Source of the DNA: Actinomycetota bacterium
GTDB lineage: Bacteria > Actinomycetota > Acidimicrobiia > Acidimicrobiales > Ilumatobacteraceae
DNA length: 14,402 nucleotides
Direction: 5' to 3'
Assembly (NCBI GenBank): GCA_005801025.1
Contig: SYDZ01000260.1
Location: forward strand, 1 to 14,402
Position numbers and translations under genes: made by a program. Below the pieces are notes generated by a model that searched no databases, had not been told where the DNA came from, and saw only the letters and a list, made by a program, of their open reading frames with translations. Below are positions 7,081 through 14,203 of the stretch, piece after piece (the first letter of the stretch is position 1; each line of letters begins with the position of its first letter).

Positions 7081-8483
7081 GGGTTATCCGTAGCCAATGA
7101 GTCAAGAATCTCAACCAAGTGTTGACGACGGGTGCGTGGGTTCACAATGCAGAAGCGTAGAACCGTTTCACCGTTCCATGAACTAGGAACAACAAATGAT
7201 TCGCCGGAAGACAACTGTTGGTCGCTCCAGCGCTGATAATCGGCAGCTTTCCAGCCGAGTCGACGAAATACCAAGATGCTTAAATCTGGTTCAAGGAGCA
7301 ACTCAAGATAAGGTCGCGCGCGAATTTCGTCAGCGCCTTGCTGTGTCACCTTGAGAGTTCTCTCCATTGCATCTGTGTACGCCTGAGTCCCGTGTGTCGC
7401 CAGACTAAACCACAATGGCAGGCCGCGAGCGCGCCGACTGAGATGGTGCGCCATATCGGCAGGATTCATTTCTAACCATGGTTCATTCTCATCTTGTTCA
7501 CTGTGTAGCACGTCAAGGTATTCAGCATGTTGCGTATGTGCTCGTGGACCATCATGCACATTGCGATAAATCAGAGCACAACTGTCGTAGGGACCAAAAA
7601 GCCACTTATGCGGATCAACGATGAAACTATCGGCGCGCTCGATACCGATGTATTTGTCGCGAATACTTGGGGCGCATAATCCGGCAGCACCATATGCGCC
7701 ATCAACATGAAACCAGACATTTAATTCTTGTGCTACATCGGCCGACGCGGATAGATCATCAATCACGCCCAGATTGGTCGTTCCACATGTTGCAACAATT
7801 GCAAAGAGACGATCGCGATCTTCTTGCGACATTGAATCGACGGTGGAACGTAATGCAGACCTAATCAAACGCCCGCGATCGTCAGCAGGGACTAATAACA
7901 CATCAGTATCCATCGCCCGAGCGGCCTGTGTGACAGATGAATGAGCGCCCTGTGAGGCCATGATCAAACCTCGCGTGTAGTCATGATGTCCTTGATTGCG
8001 TTCACGCCACCAATATCGACCGGCGATCAGAGCAGACATATTGCCTGCGGTGCCGCCGCTGACAAATACCCCACCCGCTGATTCGGGAAACTCGGCCAAG
8101 TCGGCGATCCACCGCAACGCTTGGTTCTCGGCGAAAACTGCTCCCGCTCCTTCAAGCCACGAGCCCGCGTAAATACTCGCAGCGGAAACAACCATGTCAA
8201 AAATAATGGAAGCCTCAGTCGGAGCACCCGGAACAAACGAAAGAAACTTCGGGTGGTCAACAGCGATTGAGGATGGCGCAAGAACCTCAATGAAGAGACG
8301 TAATGCTTCAGCGCCAGTAATGCCCTCTGGGGTAATCGTCTGCCCCACGAGTTCTAACAACTCTTCGTATGGTCTCGGTGCGCCCAAAGGCGGCGGGTCA
8401 ACACGAATGCGATCAATCGAATAGAGCAGCGCCTTACTTGCCAAGCGCGCCATCTCAGCATCAGGGGTGTGCATACCAATCAT
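7077..8483 (-). CDS. PLP-dependent group II amino acid decarboxylase
   Basis: This cytoplasmic pyridoxal-phosphate enzyme removes the carboxyl group of an amino acid. It has 468 residues, normal for the aromatic amino acid/diaminobutyrate/glutamate decarboxylase fold. Key sites are SGGTAGNMSALIAGR at 142-156 (phosphate binding), the ring-stacking H181 in SQGAHSSV, HVDGAYGAAG with D261 to the pyridine nitrogen, and the Schiff-base lysine K293 in VDPHKWLFGPYD. The opening, with DHPKFLSFVPGAPTEASII at 76-94, matches the substrate-entry part of aromatic-L-amino-acid decarboxylases. A TAG lies in frame just upstream, so the start must be ATG 8483 or ATG 8474. Neither has a strong ribosome binding site. 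The gene lies 39 bases after the small membrane protein and overlaps the deaminase by four bases. The true substrate is not determined. The aromatic type is the best guess, and the neighbouring RidA fits removal of PLP-derived enamines. Confidence 0.88.
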   Translation of the reverse strand: MIGMHTPDAEMARLASKALLYSIDRIRVDPPPLGAPRPYEELLELVGQTITPEGITGAEALRLFIEVLAPSSIAVDHPKFLSFVPGAPTEASIIFDMVVSAASIYAGSWLEGAGAVFAENQALRWIADLAEFPESAGGVFVSGGTAGNMSALIAGRYWWRERNQGHHDYTRGLIMASQGAHSSVTQAARAMDTDVLLVPADDRGRLIRSALRSTVDSMSQEDRDRLFAIVATCGTTNLGVIDDLSASADVAQELNVWFHVDGAYGAAGLCAPSIRDKYIGIERADSFIVDPHKWLFGPYDSCALIYRNVHDGPRAHTQHAEYLDVLHSEQDENEPWLEMNPADMAHHLSRRARGLPLWFSLATHGTQAYTDAMERTLKVTQQGADEIRARPYLELLLEPDLSILVFRRLGWKAADYQRWSDQQLSSGESFVVPSSWNGETVLRFCIVNPRTRRQHLVEILDSLATDNP

Positions 8484-8522
8484 GAAGTTGTATGACTTCG
8501 TGACCTACCAACGACAATCGCG

Positions 8523-8678
8523 TCAGTTGTTGAGTTCAAGCAGTTCACTGCCCTCGTTGCGAATCTCGCCGTCTTTCCACAACAGATGGCCAAGCAATGC
8601 AGCTACTGGTGCCATTGATAAACCAACGACGATGGGGAATGAAATCAAAGCGAGAATGAGGACAACGGCGCCAGGCAT
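8523..8678 (-). CDS. Small single-span membrane protein, 51 residues
   Basis: I do not recognise this protein. It begins with MPGAVVLILALISFPIVV, continues GLSMAPVAALLGHLLWKDGE, and ends in a short acidic tail with SELLELNN. Residues about 4-33 are almost entirely hydrophobic, enough for one membrane span or a reentrant pair, and the last 17 or so residues are polar and would lie on one side. The start ATG is nine bases after the ridA stop, with AGG at the usual spacing contributed by the TAGG around that stop. The next gene begins 39 bases downstream. Placement, direction and a clean hydrophobic-then-acidic layout argue that it is real. The plus-strand frame over the same bases has low-complexity Ser-rich and Phe-rich content and looks like a shadow. 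Confidence 0.6.
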   Translation of the reverse strand: MPGAVVLILALISFPIVVGLSMAPVAALLGHLLWKDGEIRNEGSELLELNN

Positions 8679-8687
8679 GACAAGAAC

Positions 8688-9137
8688 CTACTTCTTTGCG
8701 CCACGTGCAGGCGACTTCTTCGCTGTTGACTTTTTAACGACAGCCTTCTTCGCGGGGACTTTCTTCGCAGGAACCAAAGGCTTATAGGCCCATGCTTCAA
8801 TTTCTACTGCACCACCGAAAGGAAGGGCCGCGACGCCGATTGTTGAACGCGCTGGGCGTGCACCATCGAAGCCAGAGACATAGGCCTCATTAAAAGTTGC
8901 GAAGGTGTCCATATCTGTTAAAAAACAAAGGGTCTTAGCGATGTCATGAACCGTCACACCCGCTTCTTTCAAACGCTCTTTCAGATTCTTCACAGCTTGC
9001 GTCGTCTGACCAGCCACTCCACCTGAAACCAAAACTCCATCTTTAATGCCAAGTTGACCTGACACGATCACCCAGTCACCGGCGCGAACGACAGGTGTAT
9101 AAGGACCAAGGGGTTTGGGAGCGGAGGTCTTTGCCAT
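8688..9137 (-). CDS. ridA: RidA/YjgF-family imine deaminase with Lys-Ala-rich tail
   Basis: RidA proteins hydrolyse reactive enamine/imine intermediates released by PLP enzymes, forming ketoacids and ammonia. From ATG 9137 the protein has 149 residues. Residues about 8-120 are the RidA core, with VIVSGQLG at 23-30, ARSTIGVAALP at 96-106 (R97 is the substrate-carboxylate arginine position) and VEIEAWA at 111-117 (E114). The last 28 residues are an extension of PAKK-type repeats with ten lysines and one arginine. Plain RidA proteins lack this, and it resembles the basic tails of actinobacterial HU and histone H1. The open frame extends upstream to 9401, but that part overlaps the divergent lipoprotein gene and has no family resemblance. 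The gene heads the minus-strand run towards the decarboxylase and deaminase, which fits a metabolite-repair role. Confidence 0.9.
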   Translation of the reverse strand: MAKTSAPKPLGPYTPVVRAGDWVIVSGQLGIKDGVLVSGGVAGQTTQAVKNLKERLKEAGVTVHDIAKTLCFLTDMDTFATFNEAYVSGFDGARPARSTIGVAALPFGGAVEIEAWAYKPLVPAKKVPAKKAVVKKSTAKKSPARGAKK

Positions 9138-9252
9138 ACCCGCAAGGTTAGTTGTCAGTGCCGCAGTTTGCCTCGCCCTATGGCAACATCTCTGCACCAT
9201 AGTTAACATGGCGTGTGCGCAACTTTGCCAATCTGAGTCACCGAGACGAAAG
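9138..9252. promoter_or_regulatory. Divergent ridA/lipoprotein promoter region
   Basis: These 115 bases separate two divergent starts and should carry both promoters. A six-base inverted repeat, CTATGG at 9178-9183 and CCATAG at 9197-9202, and the palindrome GTTAAC at 9202-9207 lie near the centre. They are short and could be chance. No well-spaced -35/-10 pair was found on either strand. Confidence 0.3.
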
Positions 9253-10134
9253 ATGACAGAGTCAATCATTCGTGGCAATCGCCGCCAGTTGCTGCAAGTG
9301 GGTGTGGTTGGCACTTCGGTGGTCACCCTGAGTCGTCTACTCAGCGCCTGTAGGGGTTCGGCGAGCAACGATCCTCTTGACGGACCGATTTCACAGAACA
9401 TGGCCCTCGTGCAACGCTGGGTTCCCGATCAAATCGGACCTGGCGCAGTACGTCTTCCGATCTCCCTCGCCGATGACGATGGTTTGTTGCTGAAGGGTCC
9501 ACGAGTTTTGACCGGCGATATCAGAAGTGTCACGGACGATTCTGTCGTCGTCAAAGGTCTGACTGCGCAGCGCGCTTCGTTGGGTGAAGGATTGGCCCCA
9601 TTTTGGGTCTTCAACACCACTCTTGAAACTGTCGCCTTTTTCACATTGGTCGTCAATGGTGGACCAGCAGATGGGGCCGCTTTTCAAGTCAGCGACCCGT
9701 CAACCCTGGTTGTCCCACACCCCTCAGACCGCCTGCCTGCGCTCGACACACCGACTGCCGATAATCATCAAGGAGTTGAGCCCTACTGCACTCAGATGCC
9801 GGAACCCTGCCCATTCCATAAGATGACGTTGGCCGAAGCTTTGCAAAAGAATCAGCGCATCGTGCTGATTGTTGGTACACCTGCGCATTGTCAGACAGGA
9901 GTCTGCGCGCCAGTACTTGATGGCATGGTCGCAATGTCAAAAGATTTAGCGAATGTGATTTTTATTCATGCCGATGTGTACCTTGACGACAGCGGAACAA
10001 CAGTGGCACCAACGGTTGAGGAATTGAAATTGACGTTTGAGCCAGTGGTGTGGGTCACCGATAGCCGTGGAATCGTCACTCATCGCTTCGAAGGTGTCTG
10101 GCACCCCGATGAAGTCCGCCAAGCCCTGACCTAA
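9253..10134 (+). CDS. Tat-type lipoprotein with thioredoxin-like CX4C domain
   Basis: This 293-residue protein appears to be exported and anchored by lipid on the outer face of the membrane. The N-terminus has a twin-arginine motif, NRRQLLQVG at 9-17, a hydrophobic stretch, and a lipobox LSAC ending at C33. About residues 50-157 form a beta-rich segment without a recognised name. The C-terminal part (about 175-293) is thioredoxin-like: LIVGTPAHCQTGVCAPVLDG contains C213 and C218, VIFIHADVY follows, and a late PVVWVTDSRG at 264-273 supplies the cis-Pro-like strand. C179 and C186 precede it in the CTQMPEPC segment. Start 9253 is chosen because it places the Arg pair and lipobox correctly. An earlier in-frame ATG at 9115 overlaps ridA. 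It is probably a thiol oxidoreductase or a thioredoxin-fold metal carrier. The partner is unknown. Confidence 0.8.
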   Translation: MTESIIRGNRRQLLQVGVVGTSVVTLSRLLSACRGSASNDPLDGPISQNMALVQRWVPDQIGPGAVRLPISLADDDGLLLKGPRVLTGDIRSVTDDSVVVKGLTAQRASLGEGLAPFWVFNTTLETVAFFTLVVNGGPADGAAFQVSDPSTLVVPHPSDRLPALDTPTADNHQGVEPYCTQMPEPCPFHKMTLAEALQKNQRIVLIVGTPAHCQTGVCAPVLDGMVAMSKDLANVIFIHADVYLDDSGTTVAPTVEELKLTFEPVVWVTDSRGIVTHRFEGVWHPDEVRQALT

Positions 10135-10182
10135 ACACCACCCAAAGCTACCGAGAAGGCGTGAGCAGGGAGTCGGACGGGG

Positions 10183-10506
10183 TTAGCTGAACGACTGGCC
10201 GCAACCGCATGAGCGTGTTGCGTTGGGATTAATGATGTTGAAACCCGCCTGATTGAGACCATCTTTGTAGTCAAGCGTTGCGCCCACTAACAACTGAGCC
10301 GATGCAGGATCCACAACGACCCGCACATCCTCGCCATAACTGGCTTGCTCGTCATCGGCGGCGATATCACTATCAAAGAACATCTCATAGGAGAAACCGC
10401 TGCATCCACCCGGACGGACTGCGACGCGCAAAGCCATATCGTCGGCACCTTCGGCCTGAAGCAATTCCTTGACCTTGACTGCGGCTGTGTCGGTGAGGGT
10501 AATCAC
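10183..10506 (-). CDS. erpA: A-type iron-sulfur carrier, ErpA/IscA/HesB family
   Basis: This small cytoplasmic protein carries Fe-S clusters to target enzymes. It has 107 residues, normal for the family. The three cluster cysteines are present: C35 in VRPGGCSGFSYEM, and C100 and C102 in the C-terminal SCGCGQSFS. The start is GTG 10506, because AGGAG lies seven bases upstream of it. The frame runs on to a GTG at 10530, but that start would place the ribosome binding site inside the gene. It is divergent from an Mrp-type Fe-S assembly ATPase, which fits a shared role. It ends 48 bases from the convergent lipoprotein gene, with no clear terminator between them. Whether it is ErpA or IscA/SufA by function cannot be told from sequence alone. 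Confidence 0.93.
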   Translation of the reverse strand: MITLTDTAAVKVKELLQAEGADDMALRVAVRPGGCSGFSYEMFFDSDIAADDEQASYGEDVRVVVDPASAQLLVGATLDYKDGLNQAGFNIINPNATRSCGCGQSFS

Positions 10507-10513
10507 GATGAAT

Positions 10514-10518
10514 CTCCT
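10514..10518 (-). promoter_or_regulatory. Ribosome binding site of erpA
   Basis: AGGAG on the minus strand lies seven bases before the GTG at 10506. It decides the start over the upstream GTG at 10530. Confidence 0.75.
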
Positions 10519-10556
10519 GCTGTTTGTCACGACGGGTTACCCCGACCGATGTTTTC

Positions 10557-10566
10557 TCACCGGTGA
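10557..10566. promoter_or_regulatory. Ten-base palindrome between erpA and mrp
   Basis: TCACCGGTGA is a perfect palindrome within the 86-base divergent region of two Fe-S assembly genes. Its position would suit an operator for both, but ten bases is short and no known Fe-S regulator site is matched. Confidence 0.25.
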
Positions 10567-10592
10567 CTACACAATACCCGTGTTCTTGAGCA

Positions 10593-11804
10593 ATGTCATA
10601 CCGATACGCTTTGAATATGTCCGCCGTGCGAGTACCCCCCTCAATCGAAGAGGTCACCAACCTCCTGCGAGGCGTCATTGACCCAGAGCTGGGCAGTGAT
10701 GTCGTGGACTTGGGGATGGCTTACTGTGCCGAGGTCTCGGATCGCGGAGAGGTCATCATCAGTGTCAAATTAACGATTGGTGGCTGCCCGCTGCGCGCCC
10801 AGATCAAGAAAGATATTGAGACTCGGGTCGCCACGCACCCGGGCGTCTCTCACGTCAAAATTGAGTGGGGCGAAATGAATGCCGAAGAACGCTCCGCAAC
10901 GATGGCTAAGGCCCGCTGGAACGCCAAAGAAAATGCTGCAGACACGGCAATCTCGGCGACCACTCGAATTTTGGCTATTGCCTCAGGCAAAGGTGGCGTC
11001 GGCAAAAGTTCGGTCACGGTCAACTTGGCCGCGGCGATTGCCGCCAAAGGTTTTGTTGTCGGAGTGCTGGACGCTGACATCTGGGGCTTTTCTGTACCGC
11101 GCATGTTGGGCCTTGACGCCCGTCTTGAGGCTCAACACGATCCCGTCTCTGAGCGCCCAAAGATTCAACCCAACACGCGGGTGGTCGGCAAAGGCACACT
11201 GAAAGTTGTCTCGACGGGATTCTTGGTAGAAAATGAAAGCACAGCTTTGATGTGGCGCGGTCTCATGCTCACCAAAGCCGTTGAACAATTTTTGAACGAT
11301 GTGACCTGGGGTGAGATGGATTATCTGCTGATCGATATGCCACCAGGAACTGGCGATGTGCAAATGGGTCTGGCGCGAATGTTGCCACGCACCGACATGA
11401 TTATCGTCACTACACCGTCAGTCAATGCGCAAAAGGTGGCCATTCGCGCTGCTGATATGGCTCGTCGTTCTTATCTCCGCATCGCTGGCGTGATTGAAAA
11501 CATGAGTGCCTTCGTTTGTGAACATGGCACGTCATATCCACTCTTTGGTACGGGTGGTGGACAAAATTTGGCCGATGAAATCGGTGTGCCGTTATTAGGT
11601 CAAGTTCCGATTGAGGCTGCCGTGGCCGAAGGCGGAGATAGTGGCGAACCGGTGTCATTAGTTGGCGTTGGTCTCGCAGCTGATTCACTGCGTGCCATCG
11701 CAACTTTAATTGTTACTGAGACCGTCCCGCCTGTGCAGATGGCTGGATGCTCCGCGCGCACCTTTACCGAGGCCGAAGTCACCTTGCGAAAGCGAACTAC
11801 CTAA
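10593..11804 (+). CDS. mrp: Mrp/ApbC-type P-loop ATPase, Fe-S cluster carrier
   Basis: This is a cytoplasmic ParA/MinD-type ATPase that loads Fe-S clusters onto apoproteins. It has 403 residues from ATG 10593. Residues about 16-95 are a DUF59/MIP18 domain (GVIDPELGSDVVDLGM at 27-42, with the conserved Cys in LTIGGCPLRAQI). The ATPase follows, with the deviant Walker A SGKGGVGKSS at 131-140, VLDADIWGFSVPRMLG at 158-173 and LLIDMPPGTGD at 245-255. After VIENMSAFVCEHG at 300-312, the usual CxxC is reduced to one Cys (C309). ATG 10617 is an alternative start, and neither has a good ribosome binding site. It is divergent from erpA. Its TAA directly abuts the reversed stop of the copper ATPase gene, so the two convergent genes share no spacer. 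Confidence 0.93.
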   Translation: MSYRYALNMSAVRVPPSIEEVTNLLRGVIDPELGSDVVDLGMAYCAEVSDRGEVIISVKLTIGGCPLRAQIKKDIETRVATHPGVSHVKIEWGEMNAEERSATMAKARWNAKENAADTAISATTRILAIASGKGGVGKSSVTVNLAAAIAAKGFVVGVLDADIWGFSVPRMLGLDARLEAQHDPVSERPKIQPNTRVVGKGTLKVVSTGFLVENESTALMWRGLMLTKAVEQFLNDVTWGEMDYLLIDMPPGTGDVQMGLARMLPRTDMIIVTTPSVNAQKVAIRAADMARRSYLRIAGVIENMSAFVCEHGTSYPLFGTGGGQNLADEIGVPLLGQVPIEAAVAEGGDSGEPVSLVGVGLAADSLRAIATLIVTETVPPVQMAGCSARTFTEAEVTLRKRTT

Positions 11805-14024
11805 CTACCGACGTAAGCGCAAACTGTTCGCTACGACAAAGGCGCTTGAAAGTGCCATCGCGAGTCCAGCTATTACAGGGTTCATCAGCCCAGCCACTGC
11901 TAACGGTAAAGCAGCAACGTTGTATGCAAAAGCCCAAAACAAATTCGCCTGAATAATTCGCAGAGTGCGACGGCTCAAAGCCAATGCCTGCGGGACGACT
12001 GTCAAGTCACCACTGATAACCGTCAAATCCCCTGCTTGCATTGCTGCATCAGTACCAGTCCCCATGGCGATTCCTAAATCAGCAGCGACCAACGCCGCAG
12101 CATCATTAACACCATCGCCAACCATGGCCACGATGGCACCAGTTGCCTGCAAATCGTGCACGATGCTCAACTTGTCGGCGGGCAATACTGCGAAGCGCGT
12201 TTCACGCACATCAATACCGACGGCCTTGGCCACGTGTTGCACTGGACCAACAGAGTCGCCTGACACGATCATGGGGCGTACTCCCAGCGCACGCAGTTCA
12301 GCCACGATCGCTGCCGCCGTTGGCTTGATGTGATCGCTCACCGAGAAGCGCGCAACGACTCGCCCATCTACGGTGGCCTCAACGATGGTGGAGCCGAACT
12401 CATCATGATTCGCTGACCGAGAAATTTCAACATGACGGCCATCAACTATTGCTGACACGCCCACACCAGGAATATTGGTGAACTCTTCAACCGTTGTTGC
12501 CTCATGCACACCACGTTCATTCAGGCCACGCACAATGGCACGAGCAATGGGGTGTTCACTGCGCGCTTCCACTGCCTTCACCGCTGCAAGATAATCCGGC
12601 TCAATTTCATCGATGCGTTGCAGAGTCATCAGGCCGGTGGTCAGTGTTCCAGTCTTGTCAAAAATGATCGTGTCAATATTGCGGGTTGCTTCCAGCACAT
12701 GCGCGCCTTTGATGATGATTCCTTCGCGGGCTGCGCGACTCGTTCCGACCAAGAGTGCAACAGGAGTAGCCAAGCCCAAGGCGCACGGACAGGCAATCAC
12801 CAACACTGACACTGCCGCTTGAAAGGACCGTTGAGCGTCGCCAGTGACAACTAGCCAACTGATGAGCGTGATCGCCGACAGACTCATGACAACGGGGACA
12901 AAGATCGCACTCACCCGATCGGCCAATCGTTGAATGGGCGCCTTACCATCTTGGGCTTTTTCTACGAGGTGTGCTATCTGTGACAGAACCGTGTCGCGAC
13001 CGATACGCGTTGCGCGAACTAATAACCGACCATTGGTATTTAATGTTCCGCCAGTCACCACATCACCTAGTGAGATCTCAACAGGAACACTTTCACCCGT
13101 GATCATGCTTCGATCAACGGCACTTTGACCCTCAATGACGATTCCATCGGTGGCAATGATCTCTCCCGGACGCACAACGAAAATTTCACTGACCCCAAGA
13201 ACACCAATGGGAATTAATGTCTCAACACCATCACGCCACAAAGTTGCCTGCTTGGCCCCCAGGTTGAGCAAAGCACGCAACGCGACACCTGCTCGTCGAC
13301 GTGAACGCAATTCGAAATATCGACCAGCCAACAAAAAAGCCACGAGGGTCGTAGCGACTTCAAGATAAATCTCGTCATGACCCATGCCAGACATTTCGCC
13401 GTGAGTCATGCCAGTCATTGATGATGAACGTGGGAACAGACTCATATTCATTTTCATGCCGATATCACCAGCGTTCCCAAATAATAATGCCCACATGCTC
13501 CAGGACATTGCGGCGATCACACCGAGTGATACCAAAGTGTCCATCGTTGTTGCACCGTGTCGCGCGTTACGCCACGCTGATCGATGGAACGGTGCGCCGC
13601 CCCAGAGCGCAACTGGAAGCGCTAAAGCCAACGAAACCCACTGCCAGCCATCAAATTGCACTGCTGTGATCATTGATATCAACATCACGGGAAGCGCACA
13701 TACTGCACTGACAATCAGCCGGCGGCGAATATCTAGAAGGTGGACTTGCGTAGCAATTTCAGTGGTGGATTCTCCCTCGTCAACCTTGGGGGCTATCGCC
13801 CCGTAGCCAAGCGCCTCGATTGTTGCGATCAGTGAGACAGCTTCTGGCGAGGTGGCTTGACTCATGACGGTCGCTTTTGATGTGGCGTAGTTGACCGATG
13901 CCTGAACGCCATCAATTTTGTTTAGTTTCTTTTCGATACGCGCCGCGCACGCGGCACAAGTCATGCCCGTGATCGCTAGAACAACGGTGTCTTCATCAAA
14001 CAATGGCTTCAAACCCTGCTTCAT
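11805..14024 (-). CDS. copA: Copper-exporting P-type ATPase (P1B-1)
   Basis: This membrane pump exports Cu(+) using ATP. From ATG 14024 it has 739 residues. An N-terminal metal-binding domain has GMTCAACAARIEKKL at 20-34 (C23, C26). About eight membrane spans follow, near 103-120, 126-142, 162-183, 219-236, 371-393, 402-425, 690-712 and 713-733. The actuator motif TGES is at 309-312, the intramembrane CPC at 412-414, DKTGT with the phosphorylated D456, SEHP at 489-492 and GDGVND at 636-641. YN (701-702) and MALSS (723-727) in the last spans mark Cu(+) specificity. A Met/His-rich loop at 189-217 lies on the outer face. The start is uncertain: ATG 14024 overlaps copZ by 29 bases, TTG 14003 is possible, and the frame stays open to 14072. 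Placement directly after copZ confirms the copper role. Confidence 0.95.
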   Translation of the reverse strand: MKQGLKPLFDEDTVVLAITGMTCAACAARIEKKLNKIDGVQASVNYATSKATVMSQATSPEAVSLIATIEALGYGAIAPKVDEGESTTEIATQVHLLDIRRRLIVSAVCALPVMLISMITAVQFDGWQWVSLALALPVALWGGAPFHRSAWRNARHGATTMDTLVSLGVIAAMSWSMWALLFGNAGDIGMKMNMSLFPRSSSMTGMTHGEMSGMGHDEIYLEVATTLVAFLLAGRYFELRSRRRAGVALRALLNLGAKQATLWRDGVETLIPIGVLGVSEIFVVRPGEIIATDGIVIEGQSAVDRSMITGESVPVEISLGDVVTGGTLNTNGRLLVRATRIGRDTVLSQIAHLVEKAQDGKAPIQRLADRVSAIFVPVVMSLSAITLISWLVVTGDAQRSFQAAVSVLVIACPCALGLATPVALLVGTSRAAREGIIIKGAHVLEATRNIDTIIFDKTGTLTTGLMTLQRIDEIEPDYLAAVKAVEARSEHPIARAIVRGLNERGVHEATTVEEFTNIPGVGVSAIVDGRHVEISRSANHDEFGSTIVEATVDGRVVARFSVSDHIKPTAAAIVAELRALGVRPMIVSGDSVGPVQHVAKAVGIDVRETRFAVLPADKLSIVHDLQATGAIVAMVGDGVNDAAALVAADLGIAMGTGTDAAMQAGDLTVISGDLTVVPQALALSRRTLRIIQANLFWAFAYNVAALPLAVAGLMNPVIAGLAMALSSAFVVANSLRLRR

Positions 14025-14202
14025 AAATTGCAGCAGCAATGAGTTCCCACTCAACGTGAGATTCTGACTCAATGATCACGATCTTTGTATCAAGGTCAAC
14101 TTCAATCTTCGTCACTCCCGTGATCTTGTTTAACTCGTCGGTTACTGCACCTGTGCAGTGACCACAGGTCATACCGGGAACTTCAAAAGTCGTTGTCACC
14201 AT
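13996..14202 (-). CDS. copZ: Copper chaperone, CopZ-like heavy-metal-associated domain
   Basis: This 68-residue soluble protein is a single HMA domain that would deliver Cu(+) to the ATPase encoded next. It starts MVTTTFEVPGMTCGHCTGAV, with the binding cysteines C13 and C16 in MTCGHC. The remainder fits the ferredoxin-like fold, ending AAAIYEAGFEAIV. The start is ATG 14202, one base after the stop of the enoyl-CoA hydratase gene, with GAG in GAGACTG as a weak ribosome binding site. An earlier in-frame ATG at 14229 would overlap the hydratase. The copA frame overlaps its 3' end, so chaperone and pump are probably translated together. Confidence 0.93.
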   Translation of the reverse strand: MVTTTFEVPGMTCGHCTGAVTDELNKITGVTKIEVDLDTKIVIIESESHVEWELIAAAIYEAGFEAIV

Positions 14203-14203
14203 G

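Noticed and set aside
8688..8771. PAKK-type repeats as a DNA repeat or CRISPR-like array
   Set aside because: The repetition is at the protein level, in frame with RidA, and is imperfect in the DNA. There is no regular spacer pattern.
8467..8787. Plus-strand open frame of 106 codons across the ridA 3' end
   Set aside because: Its Phe/Ala-rich end is the complement of the Lys-rich RidA tail, and its middle is opposite the small membrane protein. No ribosome binding site is seen.
9178..9207. CTATGG/CCATAG inverted repeat as an operator of ridA
   Set aside because: Six-base arms with a 13-base gap are expected by chance at this scale, and no known regulator site is matched.
9138..9401. N-terminal extension of RidA to an ATG at 9401
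   Set aside because: The extra 88 residues overlap the divergent lipoprotein gene, show no domain, and precede a normal RidA start at 9137.
10135..10182. Terminator between the lipoprotein gene and erpA
   Set aside because: The 48 bases are GC-rich, but I found no convincing inverted repeat with a T tract on either strand.
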